Shown here piece after piece: positions 25,601 through 34,199 of a DNA stretch of 64,000 bases; position 1 is the first letter of the stretch, and each line of letters opens with the position of its first letter. Origin of the DNA: Lachnospiraceae bacterium (lineage in GTDB: Bacteria > Bacillota > Clostridia > Lachnospirales > Lachnospiraceae); the NCBI GenBank assembly GCA_017396555.1, contig JAFQLS010000007.1:28196-92195 (forward strand), given 5' to 3'. The position numbers and the translations under genes are program-made. Below the pieces are notes generated by a model. The model did not search any database and was not told the origin of the DNA. It worked only from the letters and a program-made list of their open reading frames with translations.

Positions 25601-28417
25601 TATGGAAAGGGTGACGCAGCCGCTGATGATATCGGAACCGGTGGTGAAGATTCAAGAGGATCAAAGGATAAAGATTTTAAAATAACAGGAGGGACTGTTA
25701 TTGGAAGTTTAAGCAGTGATCCTAAATCAATAATAATAGATGGAGGTTCTGTAAGTCATAATACAAGTAAAGCAAAACGTAGTGATGGTACTAAGGTATA
25801 TAAGACTACTATGTGTGTTGAAGACTGTTACTATGAATTAAAGTCTTTAAAGACAAATTTAAGTACATATATGAATAAAGATATTTTTTCAGATGGAAGT
25901 GGCAAGGTGTATTTATATCTTCCGTTGTCAGGCGACAATAAATCTACGGCAGATTTTGAAAAGAAGCATTATTATGGAACGACGAATGCAAAAGGCGACG
26001 GCTGGATGAAAATGGATAATAAGCTTGAGTTTGAAAAAATAAATAAAGAACAGCTTGTAGGTGATACATATATCCTTAAGCTTAAGGATGCAAACCTTAA
26101 GGGAAATGTAAAATTTTCTGTTATAGGTAAGAGTGTGGAGATAGTAGAAGGTTCTAATACTATAAAAACCTCTCCGGGAGCACAAGTTGAAATAAGAGCT
26201 AAAAAAATAGGTGAATATACTATTAAAGCAACTTATGATAATCTGCAAAGTGATTTGTACTGGAGTGTTGATGCTGAATATACTGATATAATTAGTAGGG
26301 AAAAAGGGAAAATAAGTATAAAACAAAATTTAACAAAAGTCTATGACGGAGAAGAAGTTGAAAATCCATCTGTAGATACAAATAGTACTGGTATAGTTAC
26401 ATATAAGTACTTTAAGGATGACAAATACCTTGGTAAAGGTGTAAAACCAAAGAATGCAGGTAACTATAAGGTTGTGGCATGTGTATCCCAAACAAGTGTA
26501 TGTACAGCAGCAGAATCGGAACCAATGGAATTTGAAATAACTAAGAGAATTATTAATCTAGGTATGACAGCTATAGAGGATGGAACAGATGCAGTAGTAA
26601 CAGTAGAAGTATTTGGAGCAATTGATGATCCGGGAGAAGTTATAATCTCTGTTGATGGTGGTAAATCAACCATTGTAGATGTGGTACGGACTGCTGATGG
26701 AAAATACAAAGCATCAAAGACATTTGAAAACATTTCAGCAGATGTATATACTGTAACTGCATCATATCCAAATACAGCTAATTCAAATTATATGACTACA
26801 AGAGATGAGCAGCGTAGCTTTGATAAGACAAAGGCAGAAAGACTTCTTTATGTTGATGATATTGAAACAACATATGGTGCTATAAATACTGTAACAGAAT
26901 TTAATCTTACAACATCTGATGGAGGAACAGGGACATGCACATATGAGGTGGTGTATGACTTTGACAATATACATTCTAATCTTAAAGAGACAATAAAAGT
27001 ATCTGATTCAGGAAAAATCACATACCTAAATGCCGGTATTGCAGTCGTAAAAATAACTATGACGGATACTATGTATAATGATGCAGTGGCCTATGCAACT
27101 ATAACAGTTAAGAGGAAACCAGTCACTGTAGCAGCATATGCTTATAAAGAAGGTTCGCTAGAAGAACTTAGTTCAGTTGAATATGGTTCTATTGATGAGA
27201 CAATTAAATATGGACTTACATATAGCGGTTTATTAGCTGGTGAAATGTTAGAAGATGCATCGATTGGAACTTTGGAGCCGGTACCATTACAAGAATATGC
27301 AGATGCAGGAACTCAGTATATTGCAATAAAAAAAGTCGGTGAAAAAATAACATTTAACGGAAAAGAATATGAAGATGTATTTATTTCCAGAAACTATAAA
27401 ATTAATTTTGTTCCTGGACAAATAGTGGTAGAACCTAGAGAAATTGCAATAAATGTAAGTGACATTACCAGTAATTACGGTGTAAAACCTGAATTAAGTG
27501 TAACTATAGAGGGAGAAAATCAGCTTGCAGCAAGTGATTCGCTTAGTGATGTTGTTGAGTCGATTGACTTTATAAGTGGAAAATCATATGAAGATTTTGC
27601 TCCCGGAAGTTATGTAGATGCTATCACAGTAACATTAAAGAATAATCCTAATTATACTGTAACTAACATTAATAAAGGTGACTTGAACATAGAAAAAGCT
27701 TCTCTTAATATTGAAACTAAGGTGGAGTCAAAGGTATATGATACAAAAGCTATTGATGTAGAGTCATATGTTATACCGATAACTAGTGATGGAATTTCAT
27801 TAGAAATAATAGAAAAACCAAGTGAAATAGTAGAAAGATACTATGAGATGGGAGCTGACTCTAAGTTTAAAGAACTTGATACGGCACCAAAGGATGCCGG
27901 AATTTATATTGTGGAAGCATCGGTTGCCGAAAATGATTATTATAAGGGTGTAACTGTGCAATCATATTTTAGAATTGATAAGGCACACTATGATATAGAC
28001 GCACCAAAGCTTTCTGATATGAAAATGAGGGAAGGACTCAGGCTTGAAGCTCAAAAGCTTCCTGAAGGTTGGGAATGGATAAATAAGGATAGAGAATTAA
28101 TAGTAGCTCCAATAAGTGCATATGCAATCTATACTCCAGAGGATACTCGAAATTATTATAAAGCAGTAAAAAGATTAACTTTTGAAGTTTATGATGATTC
28201 TATAGATGATACTACTGATGAGGAGCCTGAATCAGATGTAGATGATGAAACAGAAGAAAATACTACCGAAGAAAATACAGATAGTATTGATAATATTGCA
28301 AATACATCTGATGATAATAATGTAGAAGATTTAATGAGTATTTTGTTTGTTGCATTGTTAGCTGTAATTGGTGGTTTTTGGTTGAAAAAATACAATAAGG
28401 GAATGAAGGGTGAATAA
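22688..28417 (+). CDS. Giant surface protein with Gly-rich [AG]AGIGGG repeats and MBG-like domains
   Basis: A 1909-residue exported protein with a signal peptide (cleavage near SVEAA, residue 30). Residues about 55-1020 hold some 19 copies of a loose repeat built on ITATGG-x3-[AG]AGIGGG-x(8-20)-I-x-I-x-[GN]. The spacing suggests a long parallel beta-helix, which is inference. Residues about 1190-1780 are tandem Ig-like/MBG units (TKVYDGEEVENPSV, VSDITSNYGVKPELSVTIEG, SKVYDTKAIDVESYVI). An Asp/Glu/Thr-rich linker is followed by ANTSDDNNVED, a hydrophobic helix and KKYNKGMKGE, laid out like a cell-wall sorting signal but without a clear LPxTG. A likely adhesin or surface-layer protein. Confidence 0.85.
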   Translation: MIGRKVKKLLVLTIMTVVMLGVQAPSSVEAARYDGDVSKKSYTCDNSKYEYYFTGSTKDNNITVDCNTGTVRINLTNVTIDMLEDNDKKSEAKPAIRIKKGTDAIIYLYGNNTLEGGNKSGVGKNYGFAGIQVDDGASVTILGNGTLNAVGGGDDYGAAGIGSRYDENCGKITIGSNTYKPTITATGGDGGAGIGSGEDGICDDGIYIINGNITATGKNGGAGIGGGDAIAAGSGGKADTIVIRGGTVNATGGSGAAGIGGGEPGSSGDGGNVSNITISGGVITAKGGSSGAGIGGSKDGVAKNINIIGGTITATGGKYAAGIGAGNAVGAGDGGIIDGLKITAGTITATGGESAAGIGGGDQSEVKNFKIEQDKGSRLTITAKGGENGAGIGNGNSGVTSTNISSLYIKLNGGTITATGGKYGAGIGGGNCEAKKIEIYGKGTINATGYEHSCAIGAGKKEDGGDIIIEGTKDRGLTINGYTKKDRGSNDAAVIGGADSNGGDISIKNAKLYLTSTIGTRGTAIGGGANKSLIGYSIGKIEIENCYVQDRTRADRFAASIGSAQTSGLESITIKNSECKVGSIGSTDNGNQALRDMYVDFITIEDSDIEAKAENGQRAGIGSGRYAGIKKITIKNSNVVASAENGAGIGSGGYSFSSGAELIKWHGRECGEIEITNSNITANGANGGAGIGGGWGTPVGDVTIKNSTITAIGGSINDQGGAGIGGGHGESCGNIKIENSTITATGGENAAGIGSAGDDSITAVMWNTTCNEIVISGSNITAKGGKNGAGIGTGMGAQFSHYAYISIEDSTVDSTGGENGAGIGAGANGYMGAGGEACDIRLKGKSRVTATGGKGAAGIGGGYEGGAEDIDITLKDTVYSNGDWKYYVKATGGKGAAGIGSGGVGLAIDVSGLQVVQAGNDIDSVYISGGYVYAKGGDDEYGAGAGIGGGASGGNIKSFYVSGGYVEAHAGYGKGDAAADDIGTGGEDSRGSKDKDFKITGGTVIGSLSSDPKSIIIDGGSVSHNTSKAKRSDGTKVYKTTMCVEDCYYELKSLKTNLSTYMNKDIFSDGSGKVYLYLPLSGDNKSTADFEKKHYYGTTNAKGDGWMKMDNKLEFEKINKEQLVGDTYILKLKDANLKGNVKFSVIGKSVEIVEGSNTIKTSPGAQVEIRAKKIGEYTIKATYDNLQSDLYWSVDAEYTDIISREKGKISIKQNLTKVYDGEEVENPSVDTNSTGIVTYKYFKDDKYLGKGVKPKNAGNYKVVACVSQTSVCTAAESEPMEFEITKRIINLGMTAIEDGTDAVVTVEVFGAIDDPGEVIISVDGGKSTIVDVVRTADGKYKASKTFENISADVYTVTASYPNTANSNYMTTRDEQRSFDKTKAERLLYVDDIETTYGAINTVTEFNLTTSDGGTGTCTYEVVYDFDNIHSNLKETIKVSDSGKITYLNAGIAVVKITMTDTMYNDAVAYATITVKRKPVTVAAYAYKEGSLEELSSVEYGSIDETIKYGLTYSGLLAGEMLEDASIGTLEPVPLQEYADAGTQYIAIKKVGEKITFNGKEYEDVFISRNYKINFVPGQIVVEPREIAINVSDITSNYGVKPELSVTIEGENQLAASDSLSDVVESIDFISGKSYEDFAPGSYVDAITVTLKNNPNYTVTNINKGDLNIEKASLNIETKVESKVYDTKAIDVESYVIPITSDGISLEIIEKPSEIVERYYEMGADSKFKELDTAPKDAGIYIVEASVAENDYYKGVTVQSYFRIDKAHYDIDAPKLSDMKMREGLRLEAQKLPEGWEWINKDRELIVAPISAYAIYTPEDTRNYYKAVKRLTFEVYDDSIDDTTDEEPESDVDDETEENTTEENTDSIDNIANTSDDNNVEDLMSILFVALLAVIGGFWLKKYNKGMKGE

Positions 28418-28424
28418 TTTTCAA

Positions 28425-28453
28425 TTGCAAATCTATGAGATTTGTAGTAGAAT
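28425..28453 (+). promoter_or_regulatory. Promoter of tRNA-Thr
   Basis: TTGCAA (28425-28430) and TAGAAT (28448-28453) are spaced by 17 bp, placing the start about 14 nt before the mature tRNA. Confidence 0.65.
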
Positions 28454-28473
28454 AAAAAATGTGCTTGGCACAG

Positions 28474-28544
28474 GCTTTCATAGTTAAATGGTATAACAGG
28501 TCACTCGTAATGTCCAGTTGCCAGTTCAATTCTGGCTGGAAGCT
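28474..28544 (+). tRNA. tRNA-Thr (anticodon CGT)
   Basis: A full cloverleaf can be drawn. The acceptor stem GCTTTCA pairs with TGGAAGC (28537-28543) with one G-U pair; T8-A9 follow. The D stem GTTA/TAAC encloses a 7-nt loop with GG. The anticodon stem GGTCA/TGTCC has a T-T mismatch at its third pair, and the loop CTCGTAA gives anticodon CGT, which reads ACG (Thr). The T arm GCCAG-TTCAATT-CTGGC is perfect. The discriminator is T and CCA is not encoded. A promoter precedes it and a terminator follows, so it is a single-gene unit. It is one of the tRNA types that the thrS T-box could monitor. Confidence 0.9.
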
Positions 28545-28554
28545 TAATCCATAT

Positions 28555-28587
28555 TGGTAGTTCGGCAACGAGCTACCATATTTTTTT
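28555..28587 (+). terminator. Terminator after tRNA-Thr
   Basis: TGGTAGTTCG pairs with CGAGCTACCA across a GCAA tetraloop (28555-28578), followed by a T-tract to 28587. Confidence 0.85.
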
Positions 28588-28607
28588 CAAAAAAATAAAA
28601 AAAGTAG

Positions 28608-28674
28608 TTGCAAAATAAAAAATCTGTGATATAGTATTTGTAGTCGAAAGACATATGTTCGTCACAGACGGACA
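28608..28674 (+). promoter_or_regulatory. asd promoter and short leader hairpin
   Basis: TTGCAA (28608-28613), 16 bp, TATAGT (28630-28635). The leader of about 90 nt carries one good hairpin, TGTTCGTC-ACA-GACGGACA (28656-28674). It is far too short for a lysine riboswitch and has no T-run, so I assign no specific control. Confidence 0.45.
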
Positions 28675-28731
28675 AAACAAAAATGAGTACGAGACATAAA
28701 TTTATATAGAGTTTCGGAATGGAGGATTATT

Positions 28732-29817
28732 ATGAGTCAGAAGTTAAAAGTAGGTATTTTAGGAGCAACAGGTATGGTAGGACAGAGATTCATATCATTA
28801 CTTGAGAATCACCCTTGGTTTGAAGTAACAACAGTTGCAGCAAGCCCACGTTCAGCAGGAAGAACATACGAAGAAGCAGTTGGAGAACGTTGGAAAATGA
28901 CAACTCCAATGCCAGAAGCAGTTAAGAAGCTTGTAGTTCTTAATGTAAATGAAGTAGAAAAGGTTGCAGCAGAGGTTGACTTCGTATTCAGTGCTGTGGA
29001 TATGTCTAAGGATGAGATTAAGGCAATTGAAGATGCATATGCTAAAACAGAGACTCCTGTAGTGTCTAACAATAGTGCACATAGATGGACACCAGATGTT
29101 CCAATGGTAGTGCCAGAAATTAATCCGGAGCATTTCGATGTAATTGAATTCCAGAAGAAGAGACTTGGAACAACAAGAGGTTTTGTAGCAGTTAAGCCTA
29201 ACTGTTCAATCCAGAGTTACGCTCCGGTATTAACAGCTTGGAAGGAATTCGAGCCATATGAAGTAGTGGCTACAACATATCAGGCTATCTCAGGTGCTGG
29301 TAAGACATTTAAGGATTGGCCGGAAATGGAAGGAAACATCATTCCATTTATCGGTGGAGAAGAAGAAAAGAGTGAACAGGAACCATTAAGATTATGGGGC
29401 AAGATTGAAGATGGTGTTATTAAGAAAGCTGATAACATGGTAATCACAACTCAGTGTGTACGTGTTCCTGTATTAAATGGTCATACAGCTGCAGTATTTG
29501 TTAAGTTTAAGAAACAGCCTACAAAGGAACAGCTTATTCAGAAGTTGGCAGAGTTTAAGGGTGAACCACAGGAACTTGAACTTCCAAGTGCTCCAAAGCA
29601 GTTCATTCAGTATCTTGAAGAAGATAATCGTCCACAGGTTTCGTTAGATGTGGATTATGAAAATGGAATGGGTGTATCTGTAGGACGTATCAGAGAAGAT
29701 TCTGTATATGACTTTAAGTTTATTGGTTTATCACACAATACTGTACGTGGAGCTGCAGGTGGTGCTGTACTCTGTGCAGAGATGCTTAAAGCAAAAGGAT
29801 ATATTACAGCTAAATAG
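28732..29817 (+). CDS. asd: Aspartate-semialdehyde dehydrogenase
   Basis: Reduces aspartyl-4-phosphate to aspartate semialdehyde, the branch point to lysine/diaminopimelate, threonine and methionine. The 361-residue protein has the NADP-binding GATGMVGQRF at the N terminus and the active-site Cys in VKPNCSIQS. Its overall sequence (SAVDMSKDEIKAIEDAYAK, VPEINPEH, LSHNTVRGAAGGAVL) is that of the archaeal/fungal-like Asd type, which also occurs in Clostridia. ATG 28732 follows AATGGAGG. It is a single-gene unit between the tRNA-Thr terminator and its own terminator; the aspartokinase that feeds it is at 53585 in this window. Confidence 0.95.
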   Translation: MSQKLKVGILGATGMVGQRFISLLENHPWFEVTTVAASPRSAGRTYEEAVGERWKMTTPMPEAVKKLVVLNVNEVEKVAAEVDFVFSAVDMSKDEIKAIEDAYAKTETPVVSNNSAHRWTPDVPMVVPEINPEHFDVIEFQKKRLGTTRGFVAVKPNCSIQSYAPVLTAWKEFEPYEVVATTYQAISGAGKTFKDWPEMEGNIIPFIGGEEEKSEQEPLRLWGKIEDGVIKKADNMVITTQCVRVPVLNGHTAAVFVKFKKQPTKEQLIQKLAEFKGEPQELELPSAPKQFIQYLEEDNRPQVSLDVDYENGMGVSVGRIREDSVYDFKFIGLSHNTVRGAAGGAVLCAEMLKAKGYITAK

Positions 29818-29839
29818 ATATTATAAGATTTTAATAATT

Positions 29840-29875
29840 AAGAACCGGTTTGACATAACAAATCGGTTCTTTTTG
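29840..29875 (+). terminator. Terminator after asd
   Basis: AAGAACCG pairs with CGGTTCTT, with an inner TTTG/CAAA stem, followed by TTTTT. Confidence 0.85.
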
Positions 29876-29957
29876 TCTTGAATACATATTAGAATTATAG
29901 TAAAATATTAATAATTATGTACTTGTAATATTTAAGATAAATCGGAGATGAAATATA

Positions 29958-31736
29958 ATGAAGAAGAAAAATAATAAAAAAAATAATGTTAAAGAGATTT
30001 TGGATAATATTGAGTCAAAAAAAGGACCGGTAGAAGAATACGATGTAGAGTATGATGAAAATGTTAAGGAAAGTGTTACTTTGGAAGATGAAGAAAATGT
30101 TGAAGTGGAAGAAACGCCGGATATAGAGGAGATTGAGACAGAGGAACAGCCGGAGCGTAAGGATAAAGTAATGGATGTTTTGATAGCAGTATTTGCTACA
30201 TTTATAATTATGTTCACAACCTTTGGCGCTTTGAAGGTCAGCAGTGCACTTAAGTCAGCCACTATTTTGAATAATGCAGCAGAAACTACTTCTGAGACTA
30301 ATACAGAGGAAAGTACAGAAGACGACAAGGACGAAGAACACACAAGAGAAGAGGTTACAACTTTTAGAAACGAATTTGTAACAACACAACACACTACTGA
30401 GGAAGAATCTGAGGAAAAAACAACTAAAAAAGAAAAAGAGACCAAAGATGATAAAAAAGAAGAAGAGACTGAGGCAGAAACCAGCAAAGAGGATTCAAAA
30501 AAGAAAGCACAAGAATTATTAAATTCACTAAGTCTGTCATCATCTACAACCGGTTATGGATTATTGGATTCAAAAGCATATGGAATTGTATCAGGCATTA
30601 AAGGTTCGCAATATGAACAGTTGATGGGTATATATAGTTACATAGTAAATAGTATAACTATTGGTTCGGGAGATACTAATTCGGATATTGTATATAAAAT
30701 GCTTGGCGATTTGGAATACGAAAGTGAATTTGATGCTTTCAGAGTATTTGAAGCATATCAGGCACTTAATTCTCTGAATGCAGATGCAGAGGGTTATGCC
30801 TCAGCATTTATGGTACTTGCCCGTGCGGCAGGATTTGATGCTTACTATGTATCAGGAAGTTCATATAAATTACAGAGTAGTAAACACGCCTGGGTAATAA
30901 TAACAATAAAGAGCGTAGATTATATTTTTGATCCATATACTGATGCTAAAGTAGGTAATACACAGGATAGTTATGAATACTTCTGTAAAACTATGAAATC
31001 TTTAAATGGAACGTATGTATATGCGGATAAAGCCGGTGATAAGTCATCGTTTATGCATTTTAGGACTATTCCGGCAATGACACTTAATGTGGATTACGGT
31101 GAACTTACAACAGCATGCAAATGGATTCCGTCTGTTAATAAGACACCTTGTACCTCTAATTTTGATACATTAATTAGTGTCGAAGCGGAAAAACCTATGG
31201 AAATCACTGCAAATGTTCCGGAAAACTCTATCTCTGAGTGGAATGTGTTAGTAATAAATAATGCAACCAATGAGAGAATACAGCTTGAATGTACTATGAA
31301 AGACGGCGGTATAAGTTGTGTGTGGACACCTACAGTTGCCGGTAATTATAGAATGACTGTTGCTGCGACCGATTCGGTGGGAAGGCATTGTGAAGTCATG
31401 TCTAATATTCAGGTAGTAGGAAATAAGTCATTATCAGGTTTGGCTGTAACACAGAAAGCATATGAAGATAAGCTTGAGGCATATATGATTGAGGCTGATG
31501 CACAGGACGGAATAGGAGATGTGCAATATGACTTCAAGGTGTATAAAGTAGATGAAAATGGCACCGATGTTCTTGTTAGTAAAGAATGGGTTGAATGGAA
31601 TAGTTTATCATCAATAATAGTGAAGATTCCAGAAGGAACAAAGATCGGAACAAAAATCAAAATAAAGGTTACTGCTGTTGATGAAGCATCTAACAAGGCA
31701 GAACAAGAGATTACAATAAATACGAAGGGAAAATAA
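29958..31736 (+). CDS. Membrane-anchored transglutaminase-like protein lacking the catalytic Cys
   Basis: A 592-residue protein. Residues 1-70 are acidic and cytosolic, a single membrane helix spans about 74-92 (VLIAVFATFIIMFTTFG), and a Thr/Glu/Lys-rich linker reaches about 185. Residues about 230-350 form a transglutaminase-like core: EGYASAFMVLARAAGFDAYY, then HAWVI with His310 and IFDPYTD with Asp325. The position of the nucleophilic Cys, normally CxGYA, reads Ala277-Glu-Gly-Tyr-Ala, so the domain is probably catalytically dead. The C-terminal 230 residues form Ig-like beta domains (CVWTPTVAGNYRMTVAATDS). The extracellular part may bind peptides or the wall. It starts 3 bp before, and probably shares a transcript with, the ABC-F gene. 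Confidence 0.8.
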   Translation: MKKKNNKKNNVKEILDNIESKKGPVEEYDVEYDENVKESVTLEDEENVEVEETPDIEEIETEEQPERKDKVMDVLIAVFATFIIMFTTFGALKVSSALKSATILNNAAETTSETNTEESTEDDKDEEHTREEVTTFRNEFVTTQHTTEEESEEKTTKKEKETKDDKKEEETEAETSKEDSKKKAQELLNSLSLSSSTTGYGLLDSKAYGIVSGIKGSQYEQLMGIYSYIVNSITIGSGDTNSDIVYKMLGDLEYESEFDAFRVFEAYQALNSLNADAEGYASAFMVLARAAGFDAYYVSGSSYKLQSSKHAWVIITIKSVDYIFDPYTDAKVGNTQDSYEYFCKTMKSLNGTYVYADKAGDKSSFMHFRTIPAMTLNVDYGELTTACKWIPSVNKTPCTSNFDTLISVEAEKPMEITANVPENSISEWNVLVINNATNERIQLECTMKDGGISCVWTPTVAGNYRMTVAATDSVGRHCEVMSNIQVVGNKSLSGLAVTQKAYEDKLEAYMIEADAQDGIGDVQYDFKVYKVDENGTDVLVSKEWVEWNSLSSIIVKIPEGTKIGTKIKIKVTAVDEASNKAEQEITINTKGK

Positions 31737-31738
31737 TC

Positions 31739-33292
31739 ATGATATTAAACGTATCAAATTTAAGCCATGGATTTGGTGACAGAGCAATTTTTAATAATGT
31801 TTCTTTTAGATTATTAAAGGGAGAACATATAGGACTTATTGGAGCAAATGGTGAAGGTAAGTCAACCTTTATGAATATTGTTACAGGAAAGCTTATGCCT
31901 GATGAAGGAAAGGTTGAGTGGGCAAAAAATGTAAGAGTTGGTTATCTTGATCAGCATACAGTATTAGAGCAGGGAATGACAATCGGTGACGTCTTAAGAT
32001 CAGCATTTTCATATTTGTTTGATATGGAAACAAAAATGAATGAAATATGTGATAAGATGGGCGAGGCTACTCCGGATGAAATGGAAATTATGATGGAAGA
32101 GTTGGGTACCATTCAGGATATGCTTACTAATCATGATTTTTATATAATTGATTCAAAGGTTGAGGAAGTGGCAAGAGCATTTGACCTTCTTGATTTGGGG
32201 CTTGATAGAGATGTTACAGAATTAAGTGGTGGTCAGAGAACAAAGGTATTGCTTGCTAAATTGTTGCTTGAGAAACCGGATATTCTCCTGCTTGATGAGC
32301 CTACTAACTATTTAGATGAAAAACATATTGAGTGGTTAAAGAGATATCTTCAGGAATATGAAAATGCTTTTATTCTTATTTCTCATGATATACCATTTCT
32401 TAATAGTGTAATTAATATAATTTATCATATGGAAAATCAGGAGCTTAACAGATATGTGGGTGACTATGATAAATTTATGGAAGTATATGAGATGAAGAAA
32501 TCTCAGCTTGAAGCAGCATACAAGAGACAGCAGCAGGAAATAGATGAACTTAAGGATTTTGTTGCTCGTAATAAGGCAAGGGTAGCAACTAGAAATATGG
32601 CAATGTCAAGACAGAAGAAGTTGGATAAGATGGATGTTATTGAACTTGCAAAAGAGAGACCAAAGCCGGAGTTTAATTTTAAGGAAGCCAGAACACCGGG
32701 AAGAATGATATTTGAAACAACAGATCTTGTTATAGGCTATGATAAAGACAGACCACTCTCCTCAGAGATTAATCTTAGAATGGAAAGAGGAGAAAAGATT
32801 GCTCTTGTAGGTACTAATGGTATAGGAAAGACAACATTTCTTAAGAGTGTATTAGCTCTTATCAAGCCACTTTCAGGTAAAGCTGAACTTGGAGATTATC
32901 TTGAGATAGGATATTTTGAGCAGGAGATTAATCCGGGTGAAAACTCCTGTATTGAAGAAATCTGGGAGGAATTTCCGTCATTTACTCAATATGAAGTACG
33001 TTCGGCGCTTGCAAAATGCGGATTGACTACCAAACATATTGAGAGTAAGGTAAAGGTACTTAGCGGTGGAGAACAGGCAAAGGTTAGATTGTGTAAGCTC
33101 TTAAATAAAGAAACTAATATTTTATTATTAGATGAGCCTACTAACCATTTAGATGTGGATGCTAAAGAAGATTTAAAACGCGCCTTAAAGGAATATAAGG
33201 GCTCAATACTTATAGTTTGCCATGAGCCTGAATTTTATGAGGGGCTAGTAGACAAGGTATGGAATTTGGAGGAATTCTCAAAACTATGGTAG
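31739..33292 (+). CDS. ABC-F family ATPase
   Basis: A 517-residue soluble protein with two ABC domains and no membrane segments. Walker A motifs are GANGEGKST and GTNGIGKTT, signatures are LSGGQRTKVL and LSGGEQAKVRL, and Walker B motifs end in LLLDEPTNYLD and LLLDEPTNHLD. The inter-domain linker is Lys/Arg/Gln-rich (KRQQQEIDELKDFVARNKAR). ABC-F proteins bind the ribosomal E site and modulate translation. The length and lack of long extensions resemble YkpA/YbiT-type housekeeping members more than antibiotic-resistance forms. The end overlaps the radical SAM gene by a few bases. Confidence 0.92.
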   Translation: MILNVSNLSHGFGDRAIFNNVSFRLLKGEHIGLIGANGEGKSTFMNIVTGKLMPDEGKVEWAKNVRVGYLDQHTVLEQGMTIGDVLRSAFSYLFDMETKMNEICDKMGEATPDEMEIMMEELGTIQDMLTNHDFYIIDSKVEEVARAFDLLDLGLDRDVTELSGGQRTKVLLAKLLLEKPDILLLDEPTNYLDEKHIEWLKRYLQEYENAFILISHDIPFLNSVINIIYHMENQELNRYVGDYDKFMEVYEMKKSQLEAAYKRQQQEIDELKDFVARNKARVATRNMAMSRQKKLDKMDVIELAKERPKPEFNFKEARTPGRMIFETTDLVIGYDKDRPLSSEINLRMERGEKIALVGTNGIGKTTFLKSVLALIKPLSGKAELGDYLEIGYFEQEINPGENSCIEEIWEEFPSFTQYEVRSALAKCGLTTKHIESKVKVLSGGEQAKVRLCKLLNKETNILLLDEPTNHLDVDAKEDLKRALKEYKGSILIVCHEPEFYEGLVDKVWNLEEFSKLW

Positions 33293-34173
33293 ATAATGAA
33301 TGTACATTGTGTCCTAGAGAATGTAAAGTGAATAGAGATATTGTGGCAGGATACTGTGGTTGCGATAATAAAATAAGGGTTGCAAGGGCAGCCCTTCATT
33401 TTTGGGAAGAACCTTGTATAAGTGGTGAAAAAGGAAGTGGAACAGTTTTCTTTTCAGGATGTAATTTAAGATGCTGTTATTGTCAGAATTACACACTTAG
33501 TCATCAGAGATTTGGCAAGGAAGTATCAAGTGAAAGACTTGGTGAAATTTTTTTGGAATTACAGGATAAAGGGGCTAATAATATTAATCTTGTAACTCCT
33601 ACCCACTATGTTGACAAAATAATTAAGGTGCTTGATAATATTAGAAAAGATTTAAAAATTCCTGTTGTATATAATTGTGGTGGATATGAAAAAATAAATA
33701 CTATAAAAATGCTAAAGGATTATGTTGATATTTTCCTTCACGACATAAAGTATTATGATAATGAAAGAGCATTTAAGTATTCTTCGGCACCGGACTATTT
33801 TAAACATTCATCAGAGGCAGTTAATGAAATGATTAGAATTACCGGAAATCCGATTATAAAAGACGGAATTATGAAAAAGGGTGTAATAATCAGACATCTT
33901 GTCTTGCCAGGGGGTAAAGAGGATTCTATGAGTATTCTTAACTGGATAAATCATAATCTTAAAAAGGATTCATATATCCTAAGTCTTATGAACCAATATA
34001 CACCATATTATAAGAGCATAGAACATCCTGAAATTAACAGAAGGCTTACAACATATGAATATGAAAAGGTTTTGAATTATGCAATTGAACTTGGTCTTAC
34101 TAATGGATATATGCAAGAAAGAAGTAGTGCAAAGAAAGAATATACACCGGAGTTTGATTTAACAGGTGTTTAA
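33286..34173 (+). CDS. Radical SAM protein (PflA-like, COG1313 type)
   Basis: A 295-residue radical SAM enzyme. The cluster motif is CNLRCCYCQN, giving CxxxCxxC; an N-terminal CTLCPRECKVNR...GYCGC set adds four further Cys that may bind a second metal site. FFSGCNLRCCYCQN, NLVTPTHY and YNCGGYE are typical of the COG1313 group annotated as pyruvate formate-lyase activating enzyme-like. ATG 33286 overlaps the ABC-F stop and has GGAGGAA at the right distance; ATG 33259 does not. The substrate is unknown. Confidence 0.88.
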   Translation: MVDNECTLCPRECKVNRDIVAGYCGCDNKIRVARAALHFWEEPCISGEKGSGTVFFSGCNLRCCYCQNYTLSHQRFGKEVSSERLGEIFLELQDKGANNINLVTPTHYVDKIIKVLDNIRKDLKIPVVYNCGGYEKINTIKMLKDYVDIFLHDIKYYDNERAFKYSSAPDYFKHSSEAVNEMIRITGNPIIKDGIMKKGVIIRHLVLPGGKEDSMSILNWINHNLKKDSYILSLMNQYTPYYKSIEHPEINRRLTTYEYEKVLNYAIELGLTNGYMQERSSAKKEYTPEFDLTGV

Positions 34174-34199
34174 TAAAATGATAGGAGAATAATATTAAA

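Noticed and set aside
28640-28731. A lysine riboswitch before asd
   Set aside because: The leader is about 90 nt with one small hairpin and no terminator; the lysine aptamer needs roughly twice that and its conserved core is absent.
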